A stretch of DNA of 14,943 nucleotides from an uncultured Opitutia bacterium (GTDB taxonomy: Bacteria > Verrucomicrobiota > Verrucomicrobiia > Opitutales > UBA953). Both the position numbers and the translations under genes were made by a program. Shown here piece after piece: positions 1-7,585 of the stretch (position 1 is the stretch's first letter; every line of letters starts with the position of its first letter). The notes below the pieces were generated by a model. The model ran no database searches, was not told the DNA's origin, and saw nothing but the letters and a program-made list of their open reading frames with translations. The stretch is from assembly GCA_903921665.1 (NCBI GenBank), contig CAIXQT010000057.1, positions 1 to 14,943 on the forward strand, written 5' to 3'.

Positions 1-1036
1 CTTCTCCGGCGCCGTCATCGGCTTCCTCGGCTTCGCCGTCTGGAGCCACCACATGTTCACCACCGGCCTCGGCCCCGTGCCGACCGCCGCGTTCTCGCTC
101 CTCACGATGGCCATCGCCGTCCCGACGGGCGTCAAGATCTTCAACTGGCTCGGCACCATCTGGGGCGGACGCATCCGCTTCACCCCGCCCATGGTCCTCG
201 CCCTCGGGTTCATCTGGATGTTCATGTGCGGCGGCTTCTCCGGCGTCATGCACTCCTCGGCCCCCGCCGACTCCCAGCAGCAGGACAGCTACTTCGTCAT
301 CGCGCACTTCCACTACGTGCTCCTCGGCGGCGTGCTCCTCGGCCTGATGGCCGGCCTGTACTTCTGGTTCCCGAAGATCTTCGGCCGCATGCCGAACGCG
401 CCGATCGCCTACATCGCCTCCGGCCTCGTCATCCTCGGCTTCAACATCGCCTTCGGTCCGATGCACTACCTCGGACTCGCCGGCCAGCCGCGCCGCACGC
501 ACACCTACCACGCCGGCAACGGCTGGGAGACCTGGAACTACGTCGCCACCATCGGCGCCTACATCCTCGGCATCGGCGTCTTCCTCGCCTTCGTGAACCT
601 CGTCTGGACCGCCTTCCGCGGCAAGAAGTGCTCCAACGATCCTTGGGATGGCCGCACCCTCGAGTGGTCGCTGCCTTCCCCGGTGCCGGAATACAACTTC
701 GCCCAGGCCCCGGTCGTCGCCACCCGCGACGCCTTCTTCGAAGACAAGCATGGCTCCAAGCGCATCGGCGCCGAGAACGACGGCGGCGACGCCGGCGTCC
801 ACATGCCCAGCCAGTCTTGGATGCCGCTCGTGGCCTCCGCTGGTTTCCTGTTCATCGGCTTCGGCATGCCGATGATGGCGATGGGCGTCCCGCACGCGGG
901 CTGGCTCGTCGTCGGTGGCCTCGGCGTGATGTTCCTCGGCATCTGGCTCTGGGCCCTCGAAGGTCCGGGCGGTTACATGCTCAAGACCCCGGTCAACCAA
1001 GGCTCGCCTGCGCCGGCCGAGACCGTCGCCCACTGA
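1..1036 (+). CDS. ctaD: Cytochrome c oxidase subunit I, C-terminal part (5' end outside window)
   Basis: This is the catalytic heme-copper subunit of an aa3/caa3-type terminal oxidase, which reduces O2 and pumps protons in the cytoplasmic membrane. The reading frame is open from the left edge, so the N-terminus is missing; the first complete codon begins at base 2. Visible landmarks are the CuB histidine pair HH (47-52), the K-channel motif PTGVK with its conserved Lys, and HFHYVL, whose two histidines ligate heme a3 and heme a. The typical NDPWDGRTLEWSLPSPVPEYNFA stretch follows the core helices. After a hydrophilic linker come two extra C-terminal membrane segments, as in long caa3-type subunit I proteins. 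The residue before the Asp of the Mg/Mn-site motif is Gln instead of the usual His (QQD rather than HD). ctaE follows after 36 bp. Subunit II and the rest of the operon should lie to the left of the window. Identity is certain; the exact oxidase subclass is inferred. Confidence 0.97.
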   Translation, partial: FSGAVIGFLGFAVWSHHMFTTGLGPVPTAAFSLLTMAIAVPTGVKIFNWLGTIWGGRIRFTPPMVLALGFIWMFMCGGFSGVMHSSAPADSQQQDSYFVIAHFHYVLLGGVLLGLMAGLYFWFPKIFGRMPNAPIAYIASGLVILGFNIAFGPMHYLGLAGQPRRTHTYHAGNGWETWNYVATIGAYILGIGVFLAFVNLVWTAFRGKKCSNDPWDGRTLEWSLPSPVPEYNFAQAPVVATRDAFFEDKHGSKRIGAENDGGDAGVHMPSQSWMPLVASAGFLFIGFGMPMMAMGVPHAGWLVVGGLGVMFLGIWLWALEGPGGYMLKTPVNQGSPAPAETVAH

Positions 1037-1072
1037 GCGCTTCCTCTTCCCTCATTCTCAACTCTGACCTCC

Positions 1073-1741
1073 ATGTCTGACACCGCCGCCGCGCACGAAG
1101 CGCCCACGTCCACCGGGATCGACCACAAGAAGCTCATCATGTGGCTCTTCCTGGCTTCGGACTGCATGTTCTTCGGGACGCTGATCTCGACGCACCTGCT
1201 CTATCGTAAGCTCTATCCTGCCGGCTTCACCGACGCCGAAGGCCACCAGCGCTTCATCCAGAACCTGTTCAACATCGAGCTGACGTCGTTCTCGACGTTC
1301 ATCCTGCTGATGTCCTCGTTCCTGATGGCGCTCGCGGTCTCCGCGATGCACAAGGGCCAGATCAAGTCCTTCCGCCGTAACGTCCTCGGCGTGATCTTCT
1401 TCGGCCTGATCTTCCTGGGCTGCCAGGTCTACGAGTTCACGCACTTCTACCACCAGGGCCTGACCATCCAGAACAGCGTGCTCGGCTCGACGTTCTACGT
1501 GCTCACCGGCACGCACGGTACGCACGTCGCCATCGGCGTGCTCTGGCTCATCCTGATGTATTTCTACAGCTTCACCGGCAAACTCGGCGGCCACATGGGC
1601 GCCCTCGACGTCGAAGTCGCGGGCCTCTACTGGCACTTCGTCGACATCGTCTGGATCATCATCTTCACCGCGGTCTACCTCGTCGAATACCTCGGGCCCA
1701 ACGGCATCTGGGGTTCGGGCCTGCCGGCCGTCGCCAAATAA
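1073..1741 (+). CDS. ctaE: Cytochrome c oxidase subunit III
   Basis: Membrane subunit III of the heme-copper oxidase, 222 residues, thought to stabilise the catalytic subunit and its proton uptake. It is the short, roughly five-helix form found in bacterial caa3 oxidases. Helices are visible near residues 20-42, 68-92, 103-123, 138-165 and 186-206. Family signatures are WLFLASDCMFFG near the N-terminus, the conserved acidic residue in CQVYEF (Glu121), FYVLTGTHGTHVAIG and GLYWHFVDIVWI. The ATG at 1073 fits the family start. Its upstream 20 bases are pyrimidine-rich with no Shine-Dalgarno sequence. It sits 36 bp after ctaD and 15 bp before ctaF and is clearly in the same operon. Confidence 0.97.
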   Translation: MSDTAAAHEAPTSTGIDHKKLIMWLFLASDCMFFGTLISTHLLYRKLYPAGFTDAEGHQRFIQNLFNIELTSFSTFILLMSSFLMALAVSAMHKGQIKSFRRNVLGVIFFGLIFLGCQVYEFTHFYHQGLTIQNSVLGSTFYVLTGTHGTHVAIGVLWLILMYFYSFTGKLGGHMGALDVEVAGLYWHFVDIVWIIIFTAVYLVEYLGPNGIWGSGLPAVAK

Positions 1742-1756
1742 CCCGCCTTCCCGACC

Positions 1757-2098
1757 ATGTCCTCTTCTCACGAAGCCGCTCCCAGCCCCGCCTTCCTCGC
1801 CGAGGAAGTCCGCCGCTACCACCACTTCATCGTGCTGGCCCTCTGGCTGGCCGTCGTCACCGGCGCGGAGATCGTCCTGATCTTCCTGCCGATCCCGGTC
1901 GTCGCGGTCCTCACGATCCTGACCCTGATGTCCGCCGGCAAGTTCTTCGCGGTCATCCTGTGGTTCATGCACCTGATCTACGACAAGCGTCTGCTGTTTT
2001 GGTGTTTCGTCACCGGCCTGGCGCTCGCGTTCGCGACCTTCACCGCGTTGCTCTGCCTGTTCTCCGTCGACCGCATCGACACCCGCTGGTTCAGCTGA
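1757..2098 (+). CDS. ctaF: Cytochrome c oxidase subunit IV, prokaryotic type
   Basis: A 113-residue accessory oxidase subunit of the bacterial COX4 (COX4_pro) family, with three predicted membrane helices at about 24-43, 46-70 and 78-101. The family's second-to-third helix signature is present as AGKFFAVILWFMHLIYDKRLLF. The cytoplasmic N-terminus is short and charged. It is the last gene of the oxidase operon visible here, 15 bp after ctaE and 22 bp before a strong intrinsic terminator. The spacer before the ATG is almost all pyrimidine and has no ribosome-binding motif. The symbol ctaF follows the Bacillus naming; the family is clear from motif and position, although small subunits of this kind are weakly conserved in sequence. 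Confidence 0.88.
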   Translation: MSSSHEAAPSPAFLAEEVRRYHHFIVLALWLAVVTGAEIVLIFLPIPVVAVLTILTLMSAGKFFAVILWFMHLIYDKRLLFWCFVTGLALAFATFTALLCLFSVDRIDTRWFS

Positions 2099-2120
2099 GG
2101 TCCGTGCCGATCGTCTGACG

Positions 2121-2149
2121 AAGGCCTCCGCTCCGGCGGAGGCCTTTTT
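2121..2149 (+). terminator. Intrinsic terminator of the cytochrome oxidase operon
   Basis: A perfect 9-bp GC-rich stem (GGCCTCCGC at 2123-2131 with GCGGAGGCC at 2136-2144) closes a 4-base TCCG loop. It is extended by two A-T pairs and followed directly by a run of five T (2145-2149). It lies 22 bp after the ctaF stop, so it should end the ctaDEF transcript and separate it from the following ctaG-like gene. Confidence 0.93.
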
Positions 2150-2187
2150 CGTGCCCACGCTTGCGAGTCGGGCGAGGCTGGCTTCAT

Positions 2188-2979
2188 ATGCAGGGGATGA
2201 AGATCCCCCTCCATTGGCACACGGAGCCGTTGCTGCTGCTCCTGGTCATCGGGGCGTGCTGGGCTCATGCGCTGGCCTGCGGGCCCTATCGCGCGCGCTG
2301 CCTGCCGGGGCGCGCCGACTATCCGGTCTGGTACGCGGTGCGCTTCCACCTCGGCGTCCTCGTGGGCTATGTCGCGGTCGGGTCGCCGCTCGACCAGCTG
2401 GGCGAAAGCTTCCTCTTCTCGGCGCACATGCTGCAGCACATGCTGCTGATCTACGTCTCCGCGCCCCTCATCGTCACCGGCCTGCCGCCCGAACTCGTCG
2501 ACGGGTGGTTGCTCGAAGGGCGTCCGCGGCTCACGCGCGCCCTGCGCGTCCTCACGGGCCCCGTCCCCGGCGCGTTGATCTTCACCCTGTGTTTCTCGAT
2601 CTGGCATTTCCCCGAGCTCTATGAGGCCGCGCTCCGCAGCCGTCCGCTGCACGTGCTCGAGCATTGGTCGATGTTCCTGCCGGCGATCCTCATGGTCTGG
2701 CCGCTGTTCTCGATGTCGGCCAAGCTGCCGCGCATCGGCTACGGGATGGCGATGTTCTACTGCTTCGCGCTGATGATCGCCGACCTGCCGATCTGGGCGG
2801 TGCTCATCTTCGGCGACCACCCTATCTACGAGACCTATCGGCTCGCCCCGCGCGTCAGCAGCCTTTCCGCCTCCGCCGACATGATCATGGGCGCGGTGGT
2901 GATGAAGGGCTTCAATGAGATCTTCGCCCTCGGCTGCATGGCCTACGCCTTCTTCGCCTGGTACCAGCGCGAGAAGTGA
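2188..2979 (+). CDS. ctaG: CtaG-type (caa3) cytochrome c oxidase assembly factor
   Basis: Polytopic membrane protein of 263 residues of the Caa3_CtaG family (Bacillus-type CtaG, not the Cox11-like copper chaperone), needed for formation of active caa3 oxidase. Diagnostic motifs are SAHMLQHMLL with two histidines (residues 80 and 84), FSIWHFPELYEAAL, and HVLEHWSMFLPA. About six or seven hydrophobic helices are visible. A longer reading from TTG at 2161 would begin only 12 bp after the terminator. I prefer ATG 2188, which has a GAGG 10 bases upstream; ATG 2197 is also possible. The gene lies beyond the ctaDEF terminator, so it needs read-through or its own promoter; I see no convincing promoter in the 38-bp gap. 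Its stop faces the lptF-type stop 6 bp away. Confidence 0.9.
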   Translation: MQGMKIPLHWHTEPLLLLLVIGACWAHALACGPYRARCLPGRADYPVWYAVRFHLGVLVGYVAVGSPLDQLGESFLFSAHMLQHMLLIYVSAPLIVTGLPPELVDGWLLEGRPRLTRALRVLTGPVPGALIFTLCFSIWHFPELYEAALRSRPLHVLEHWSMFLPAILMVWPLFSMSAKLPRIGYGMAMFYCFALMIADLPIWAVLIFGDHPIYETYRLAPRVSSLSASADMIMGAVVMKGFNEIFALGCMAYAFFAWYQREK

Positions 2980-2988
2980 GCCGGCTCA
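2977..2988. repeat. 12-bp palindrome containing two converging stop codons
   Basis: TGAGCCGGCTCA is a perfect 12-bp palindrome. Its left TGA is the stop of the + strand ctaG-like gene and its right TCA is the TGA stop of the - strand permease gene. There is no T-tract on either side, so it is not a standard terminator. Confidence 0.8.
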
Positions 2989-4149
2989 GTGGCGCGAGGC
3001 GCGACGGAGCAGGAACCACGCGAGGCCGACGACGATCAGGTTCGGGATCCAGATGAGCAGGTCCGGCCGGTAGGCGGGGTCCTTCACGTAGGCGGCCATC
3101 GAGGTCAATAGGTAGTACGATAGCGCGACGGCGAGGGCGATCGCCGCGTTGACGAAGGTCTCCGAGCGGCCGACGCGCACGGCCAGCGGCACGGCGAGGA
3201 AGGCCAGGGAGAAGACGGAGACCGCGCCGGCGAGATGCGACATCAGCTGCGTCATCGCGAGCATCTGTCCGCGTTCCTTCTCACGCGGCGTGGCCTGAGG
3301 GCCGACTTGCCATCCCTTGTCGACGGCCTCCAGCAGCTCGGTGGTCGTGAGCCAGCGCAGCTTGCGTTGGAAGTTCTCGCCGTCCTTGAAGATGCCCGAG
3401 GCCGGAAACTCGAGGCTCGTGAGCGTGGCGGTGGTGAAGGCGGAGGGGTGCGTGAAATTTTCGTCGCCGGCCTGGCGTTTCTCCATGCGGGCGTCGGTCA
3501 GGGTCACGCGCAGGACGCCTTCGCCCCGGCGGTTGACGGCCGGGGTCAGGCGCGCCTCGCGGGCATGGATGGACTCCTTGAGATGCCCGCGTTCGTCGAC
3601 GCCCCACAGCCAGAAGTCGCGGAGGACTTCGCCGTCGCGTTCGGCCGCGCGGATGACGATGCCCGGGAACTGCCGGTTGAGCTTACCCGGCACGATGACC
3701 GAAGCGGGGTTGTCTTTCGCCGAACCGACGAGCAGGCGTCGGTATTCGGTGTTGGCGTACGGAGCGACCTCCAGATTGAGCCAGGCGGAGAGCGCCGCCA
3801 GGCTGCCGGCGAGGATCAACGCGGGGAGGGCGATGCGGCCAAGGCTGCGCCCGCTGGCCTTCATGGCGGTGAGTTCCTGCTGGGAGCTCATCCGTCCGAA
3901 GGCGATGAGCACGCCGGTGAGGAGGCCGAGAGGGAGTGCGTAGGGTAGCACGCCCGGGAAGAGCAGGGCGACGAGCTCGATGCCTTCCCAACCGCTGACA
4001 CGGCCGGAGGCGATCGCGCCGGAGACCTGCGTGAGGATGTTGCCGGCGACCATCACGAAGACGAACGCGCCCGTGGCGGCCCCGCCGGCGACGGCGGTTT
4101 CGGTCAGGACGTGGCGGTCGAGGAGGCGCACCCCAGCATCCAAGCCCAC
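2986..4149 (-). CDS. LptF/LptG family permease (lipopolysaccharide export)
   Basis: Membrane permease of 387 residues of the YjgP/YjgQ family. Such proteins pair with the LptB ATPase and pull lipopolysaccharide out of the inner membrane toward the LptA/C/D bridge. Layout fits the family: three N-terminal helices (about 20-40, 58-84, 104-125) with the signature PLGLLTGVLIAFGRMSSQQELTAMKASG, a large periplasmic beta-jellyroll (about 130-290), and three C-terminal helices (about 305-385). Only one family member is present here; whether it is LptF or LptG cannot be decided by eye, so no symbol is given. Start is GTG, supported by an 8-base purine-rich ribosome-binding site 7 bases upstream. It follows batE by 28 bp in the same direction and is probably the last gene of that operon. 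Confidence 0.9.
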   Translation of the reverse strand: MGLDAGVRLLDRHVLTETAVAGGAATGAFVFVMVAGNILTQVSGAIASGRVSGWEGIELVALLFPGVLPYALPLGLLTGVLIAFGRMSSQQELTAMKASGRSLGRIALPALILAGSLAALSAWLNLEVAPYANTEYRRLLVGSAKDNPASVIVPGKLNRQFPGIVIRAAERDGEVLRDFWLWGVDERGHLKESIHAREARLTPAVNRRGEGVLRVTLTDARMEKRQAGDENFTHPSAFTTATLTSLEFPASGIFKDGENFQRKLRWLTTTELLEAVDKGWQVGPQATPREKERGQMLAMTQLMSHLAGAVSVFSLAFLAVPLAVRVGRSETFVNAAIALAVALSYYLLTSMAAYVKDPAYRPDLLIWIPNLIVVGLAWFLLRRASRH

Positions 4150-4156
4150 CTAGCCG

Positions 4157-4164
4157 TCCTCTCC
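4157..4164 (-). promoter_or_regulatory. Shine-Dalgarno sequence deciding the GTG start of the LptF/LptG gene
   Basis: On the - strand GGAGAGGA lies 7 bases before the GTG at 4149-4147. It is the clearest ribosome-binding site in the window and supports GTG over the downstream TTG and GTG codons in the same frame. Confidence 0.7.
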
Positions 4165-4177
4165 AAGGCAGAAAGCC

Positions 4178-4939
4178 TCAGGGCGCCGCCTTCTGGTCGA
4201 GGTCGGCCGGGAGCGTGGCCCCGCGGACCGGCTCGATCTCGCCGGCGCGGAGCCAGCCGGTCTTGCCGTCAGCGGTGGTCACGCGGACATGCCCGTTGAA
4301 TGGTCGTCCGGTGCGCAGGACGTCGCCTTCCGCGACGCCGTTCAGCGGCTCGCCGAACGTCGTCGGGGTGAGTCGCAGGGAAACCTCGGTCTTACGGACG
4401 ACCGCCCGGGCCGAAAGGGAGCGACCGCCCCATAGTCCGGGTATGCAGAGGGCGAACAAGGTCAGGGCGACCACGCGCGTGCGGTGGTTCCATTCGCCGG
4501 CGGCGCGGCCACGGAGGCGCGGGACGACGACGCACAAGGTCGCCACCCAGAAGAAGGTCGTGGCGAGGATGAGCCAGGTGTCCTCGGTAAGGAAGGCCGC
4601 ATAGGTTTCCGCCCAGGTCGAGGCGGGGCGTTCCGTGCCGCCCGCGGCGAGCGCGTGCCGGATGCCGGCGAGCGCGACGGGGTCACGCGGGTCGAGCAGC
4701 AGGGCGCGTTCCCAGCAGACCATCGCTCGTCCCTTGCGACCGAGGCGCCACTCGGCGTTGCCGAGCGCGGAAAGCAGGCCGGCGCTCACGCCGTCCCGGC
4801 GGGCTTCCTCGGACCATTGCTCGACGGCGGTCGCATAGTCGCCCTTGGCGTAGGCTGTCTCCGCGGCGGAGACGACGCGGTCCTCGGCGGCGCCGAGTGA
4901 CGCCATCCAGCCGAGCAGCAGGCAGGCGAAAATCCTCAT
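4178..4939 (-). CDS. batE: BatE-like protein (signal peptide, TPR, two membrane helices, SH3-like domain)
   Basis: Protein of 253 residues at the end of the aerotolerance-type array. It starts with a secretion signal ending near GAA (residues 1-18). TPR-like helices follow (about 22-95, with AYAKGDYATAVEQW and ALGNAEWRLGRKGRAMVCWERALLLDP), then membrane segments at about 120-140 and 154-171. A C-terminal bacterial SH3-like domain spans about 183-238 and ends in GKTGWLRAGEIEPV. This domain order is typical of BatE. TPR and SH3 domains suggest protein or cell-wall binding on the periplasmic side; the partner is unknown. Its ATG overlaps the batD stop as ATGA (4936-4939), which implies translational coupling. 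The LptF/LptG gene follows 28 bp later. Confidence 0.82.
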   Translation of the reverse strand: MRIFACLLLGWMASLGAAEDRVVSAAETAYAKGDYATAVEQWSEEARRDGVSAGLLSALGNAEWRLGRKGRAMVCWERALLLDPRDPVALAGIRHALAAGGTERPASTWAETYAAFLTEDTWLILATTFFWVATLCVVVPRLRGRAAGEWNHRTRVVALTLFALCIPGLWGGRSLSARAVVRKTEVSLRLTPTTFGEPLNGVAEGDVLRTGRPFNGHVRVTTADGKTGWLRAGEIEPVRGATLPADLDQKAAP

Positions 4940-6612
4940 AGCAGCGTCAGGAGCCGCCGGAGCAGCTCGAGGGTTTCGTCTTCGCCCAGGGATCCGGCGG
5001 CACCGGCGCCCTCGGCGAAGCGTTCGCCGTAGGCTTGTCCGAAGAGCGCGTCGAGCAGCGCGCGCGGCGCGCCGGGTAGCACGCGCTCGAGGTCTCCCTG
5101 GGTCATGGCCGCTTCTTCGGCGTCGAGGAGGGCGGCGGCGCCGACTTGCAAGGCGCGCACGGCGGCCAAGGCGAAGGCGGAGCGATCGCCTCGTCGGCGG
5201 GCGGCCGTCGCGTCCACGAGCGCGGTGCGCACCAGCGAGCGGGCGCGCCGGCGGCGGCGGATCTCCGGGTGCGCCGCGAGATAGCCGACATAAAGCACGC
5301 CGCCCGTCAGCGTCAGGAGCACCAGCAGCAGCAGGCCGTTGCCCGACCAGAAAGCGGCGGAGGAAGCGAGGGACAGCGCCGGCACCCCGCGGAAGAGCGG
5401 CGCGCCCCGTTGCGGCGCTGGCGCGGCGAGGCCGGAGGCGGCCTTGGGCTTGGCGCCGGCGGGCGCTGCCGGATCGGCCGTGACGAGATCGACCTGCGCC
5501 GGCGCGTTGCCGGTCGCCGTCACTTCGATGGGCTTGAATTCGATGCGGCTGAACTGCTTCGTCAGCGGATCGAAGGTCGAGAAGCGGAGCGCCGGCGTCA
5601 GCAACTTGCCCGGGAGGCGCGGCACCAGCGTATAGACGAAGAAGCGCTGTTCCTCGGCATGGCGTCGTCGCTCCGTCGCAGGCAGCACGTCCCAGCTTTC
5701 GCTGCTTGGGATCTCGGGCGGGATCAGCCGGTCGAGGTTGCCGGTGCCGGTGAGGATCGCCCGCATGCGGATCGGCTCGCCGACTTCAGGGCGGTCCTTC
5801 GAGACTTGCACGGCCTCAGCCGTGAACGCGCCGATGGCCCCGGTCCAGTCCGCCGGACGGCCGCGTTCGGGGACGTGTTCGACGGTGAGCTTGCGGCGGA
5901 AGGCGAAGGGCCGGTCACGGTTGCCGTTGCCGAACGCCGGGGTGTCCGTGTTCTGGATCAGCATCGTGCCGCGCAGGGAAAGCTCGCTCGTCCCTTCGCG
6001 GATCGGCGTCAGGTCGAAGCTGGTGCGCATCCCTTGGCCGAGGTCGGCCGGCAAGGGCTGGCGGTCGGCCGTGACCGCGATGCTGAAGCCCTCCGCGACC
6101 GATTCGAGGCCGAAGCTGGCCACGACGGCCTCGTCGTCGCCGGCGCGGAGATGGATGGCGCCGCGGATGAGTTCGCCGACGTAGAAGGTGCGGTCCGGTA
6201 ACGAGAGTTCGGCCCGGGCTTGGGCCGTCCGTCGGTAGGCCACGGAGTTGCTCACGATGAGCCGCACTTCCGGCACCATGATCATCTTGCGGGCGAAGCG
6301 CAGATTGAAGCTCGGGATGACGTGCTCGCCTTCCTGGTCGGGCGCGACACCCGAGAAATTGAGCGTCGCTTCGTTGGAGTCCGGGCGGACGAGCTGACCC
6401 GAGAGACGGAGGGCCATGCCGCGCGGCGGGCGGATTTCCCTGTCCACCTGTTGGGCGCCCCCGAGGACGATGTCGGATTCGATGATGATCTGCAGGCGGA
6501 ACGGTTGCCCGGGCGCGGTGATGCGCGGGGTGATCTCCCAACTCACGCGGTCCTCCGCCCGGGCGAGGAGCCCGAGGAGCAGGAGCATGGTGCTGGCGAG
6601 GAACCGGCGCAT
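4936..6612 (-). CDS. batD: BatD protein (aerotolerance / oxygen-tolerance family)
   Basis: Protein of 558 residues with a cleavable signal peptide (1-19, ending ARA). A long periplasmic region of beta-rich repeats (about 22-365) includes the family-typical segment DRPEVGEPIRMRAILTGTGNLDRLIPPEIP. An Ala/Pro-rich linker (about 370-412), one membrane helix (about 421-446) and a basic then helical cytoplasmic tail (about 450-558) complete it. This matches the BatD family, found with MoxR and VWA proteins and linked to oxygen or stress tolerance in Bacteroides and Francisella; its molecular action is not known. The start ATG lies 1 bp after the batC stop with AAGGA 8 bases upstream. The stop overlaps the batE start. 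Confidence 0.92.
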   Translation of the reverse strand: MRRFLASTMLLLLGLLARAEDRVSWEITPRITAPGQPFRLQIIIESDIVLGGAQQVDREIRPPRGMALRLSGQLVRPDSNEATLNFSGVAPDQEGEHVIPSFNLRFARKMIMVPEVRLIVSNSVAYRRTAQARAELSLPDRTFYVGELIRGAIHLRAGDDEAVVASFGLESVAEGFSIAVTADRQPLPADLGQGMRTSFDLTPIREGTSELSLRGTMLIQNTDTPAFGNGNRDRPFAFRRKLTVEHVPERGRPADWTGAIGAFTAEAVQVSKDRPEVGEPIRMRAILTGTGNLDRLIPPEIPSSESWDVLPATERRRHAEEQRFFVYTLVPRLPGKLLTPALRFSTFDPLTKQFSRIEFKPIEVTATGNAPAQVDLVTADPAAPAGAKPKAASGLAAPAPQRGAPLFRGVPALSLASSAAFWSGNGLLLLVLLTLTGGVLYVGYLAAHPEIRRRRRARSLVRTALVDATAARRRGDRSAFALAAVRALQVGAAALLDAEEAAMTQGDLERVLPGAPRALLDALFGQAYGERFAEGAGAAGSLGEDETLELLRRLLTLL

Positions 6613-6613
6613 C

Positions 6614-7585
6614 TCAGTAGTCCTTGCCTTTCTTGTCCGCGGGCTTGCCGCCCTTGGCGCCTTTGCCGTCCTTGTCGCCGGCCGGCATCTTGCGGCCGAA
6701 TTCGTTCTTCAGGCCCTCGAGGGAGCCGCGGGCTTCCTGTTCGGTCATCTTCTGTTCCTCGCCGGGCTTGCCCTTCTTCGGATCATTGCCGCCGCTCTTC
6801 GGCTTCTGGCGTTCCGGGGGCAGGAAGTTCTCCTCGTCCTCGTCTTCGCCTTCGGCGTTCGGCGGAAGCTTGTCGTCCGGGATGCGCTTCACGAGTTCGC
6901 GGATCACCGCGGCGAGTTCCTCCAATTTCTTACGCTGCGCCTCGATGGTTTCTTCGAGCGCGGCGGTCTCGCGGCGCAGGGCGCGGAGGAGCTCCTCGAT
7001 CGCGTCGGCGTTCGCCTTGGCCTGCGCGTCGGCCGCGTCGAGTTCGTGGGCGCCGCGGAAATCCCCGACGGAACGCGTCCAGCTGGCGACGACGCCGCCG
7101 CGCTTGGTCACCATGGCCTCTTCCTTCGGGATGAGCTTCTTGATCGTGCGGTAGGTGCCGATCCCGCCGCCGAGGGCGGCCGTGGCGGGGACGTAGTCGG
7201 GCTCGCGGCCTTCGGCCTTCGCCTGGTCGAGCAGCTCGATCTGGTCCTTCATGTCCGAGATGTCGGCGTCGGCCGCCTCTAGGTAGGAGCGGGCGATGGA
7301 AAGCTCCGTCACGTCGCCGGCGGTCTTGCCGCCGAGCACGGCCTTGCCCTTGCCGAAGCGGACGTGACCGAGATTGTGCAAAGCGGGCGGACGCAGGGCG
7401 TCGACATCCTTGCCGAGCGAAGCGCGCAGGGCTTCCTCCGCGCCGGCCAGGTCGCCTTCGGCGAGGCGGCGCGTGCCACGGTTGTGGAGTTCGCGCGCAT
7501 CGAGCTTGGCAAGTTCGTCGGCAGGGGCCTTCTCGGCCGCGAGGCCGGCTGACATCAGGAACAGGACCGGGAGGAGGGTTCTCAT
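6614..7585 (-). CDS. batC: BatC-like TPR/coiled-coil protein with lysine-rich tail
   Basis: Secreted or periplasm-facing protein of 323 residues. It has a signal peptide (1-17, MRTLLPVLFLMSAGLAA), a TPR-like helical pair (about 31-80: LHNRGTRRLAEGDLAGAEEALRASL, then LHNLGHVRFGKG), and a helical middle. A long charged coiled coil spans about 185-236. The low-complexity tail (247-323) is first acidic, then rich in Lys, Gly, Pro and Asp. Within the tail, MTEQEARGSLEGLKNEF resembles the short helix motif seen at the end of BatC and VWA-TPR proteins. The reading frame is open to 7660, but the ATG at 7585 gives a proper signal peptide and a 4-base ATGA overlap with the batB stop, so it is chosen. 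Assignment to BatC rests on TPR content and position between batB and batD; sequence similarity in such tails is weak. Confidence 0.78.
   Translation of the reverse strand: MRTLLPVLFLMSAGLAAEKAPADELAKLDARELHNRGTRRLAEGDLAGAEEALRASLGKDVDALRPPALHNLGHVRFGKGKAVLGGKTAGDVTELSIARSYLEAADADISDMKDQIELLDQAKAEGREPDYVPATAALGGGIGTYRTIKKLIPKEEAMVTKRGGVVASWTRSVGDFRGAHELDAADAQAKANADAIEELLRALRRETAALEETIEAQRKKLEELAAVIRELVKRIPDDKLPPNAEGEDEDEENFLPPERQKPKSGGNDPKKGKPGEEQKMTEQEARGSLEGLKNEFGRKMPAGDKDGKGAKGGKPADKKGKDY

Noticed and set aside
2161..2187. TTG start at 2161 for the CtaG-like gene
   Set aside because: It begins 12 bp after the terminator, has no ribosome-binding site, and adds a charged segment not expected before the first helix; ATG 2188 is better.
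1058..2820. Two - strand ORFs (366 and 280 codons) antisense to ctaE, ctaF and ctaG
   Set aside because: Asp/Glu/Arg-rich shadow frames opposite well-identified membrane-protein genes.
5146..6201. 351-codon + strand ORF antisense to batD
   Set aside because: Shadow frame with Arg/Gly/Glu-rich low-complexity sequence; batD has the signal peptide, family motif and coupled neighbours.
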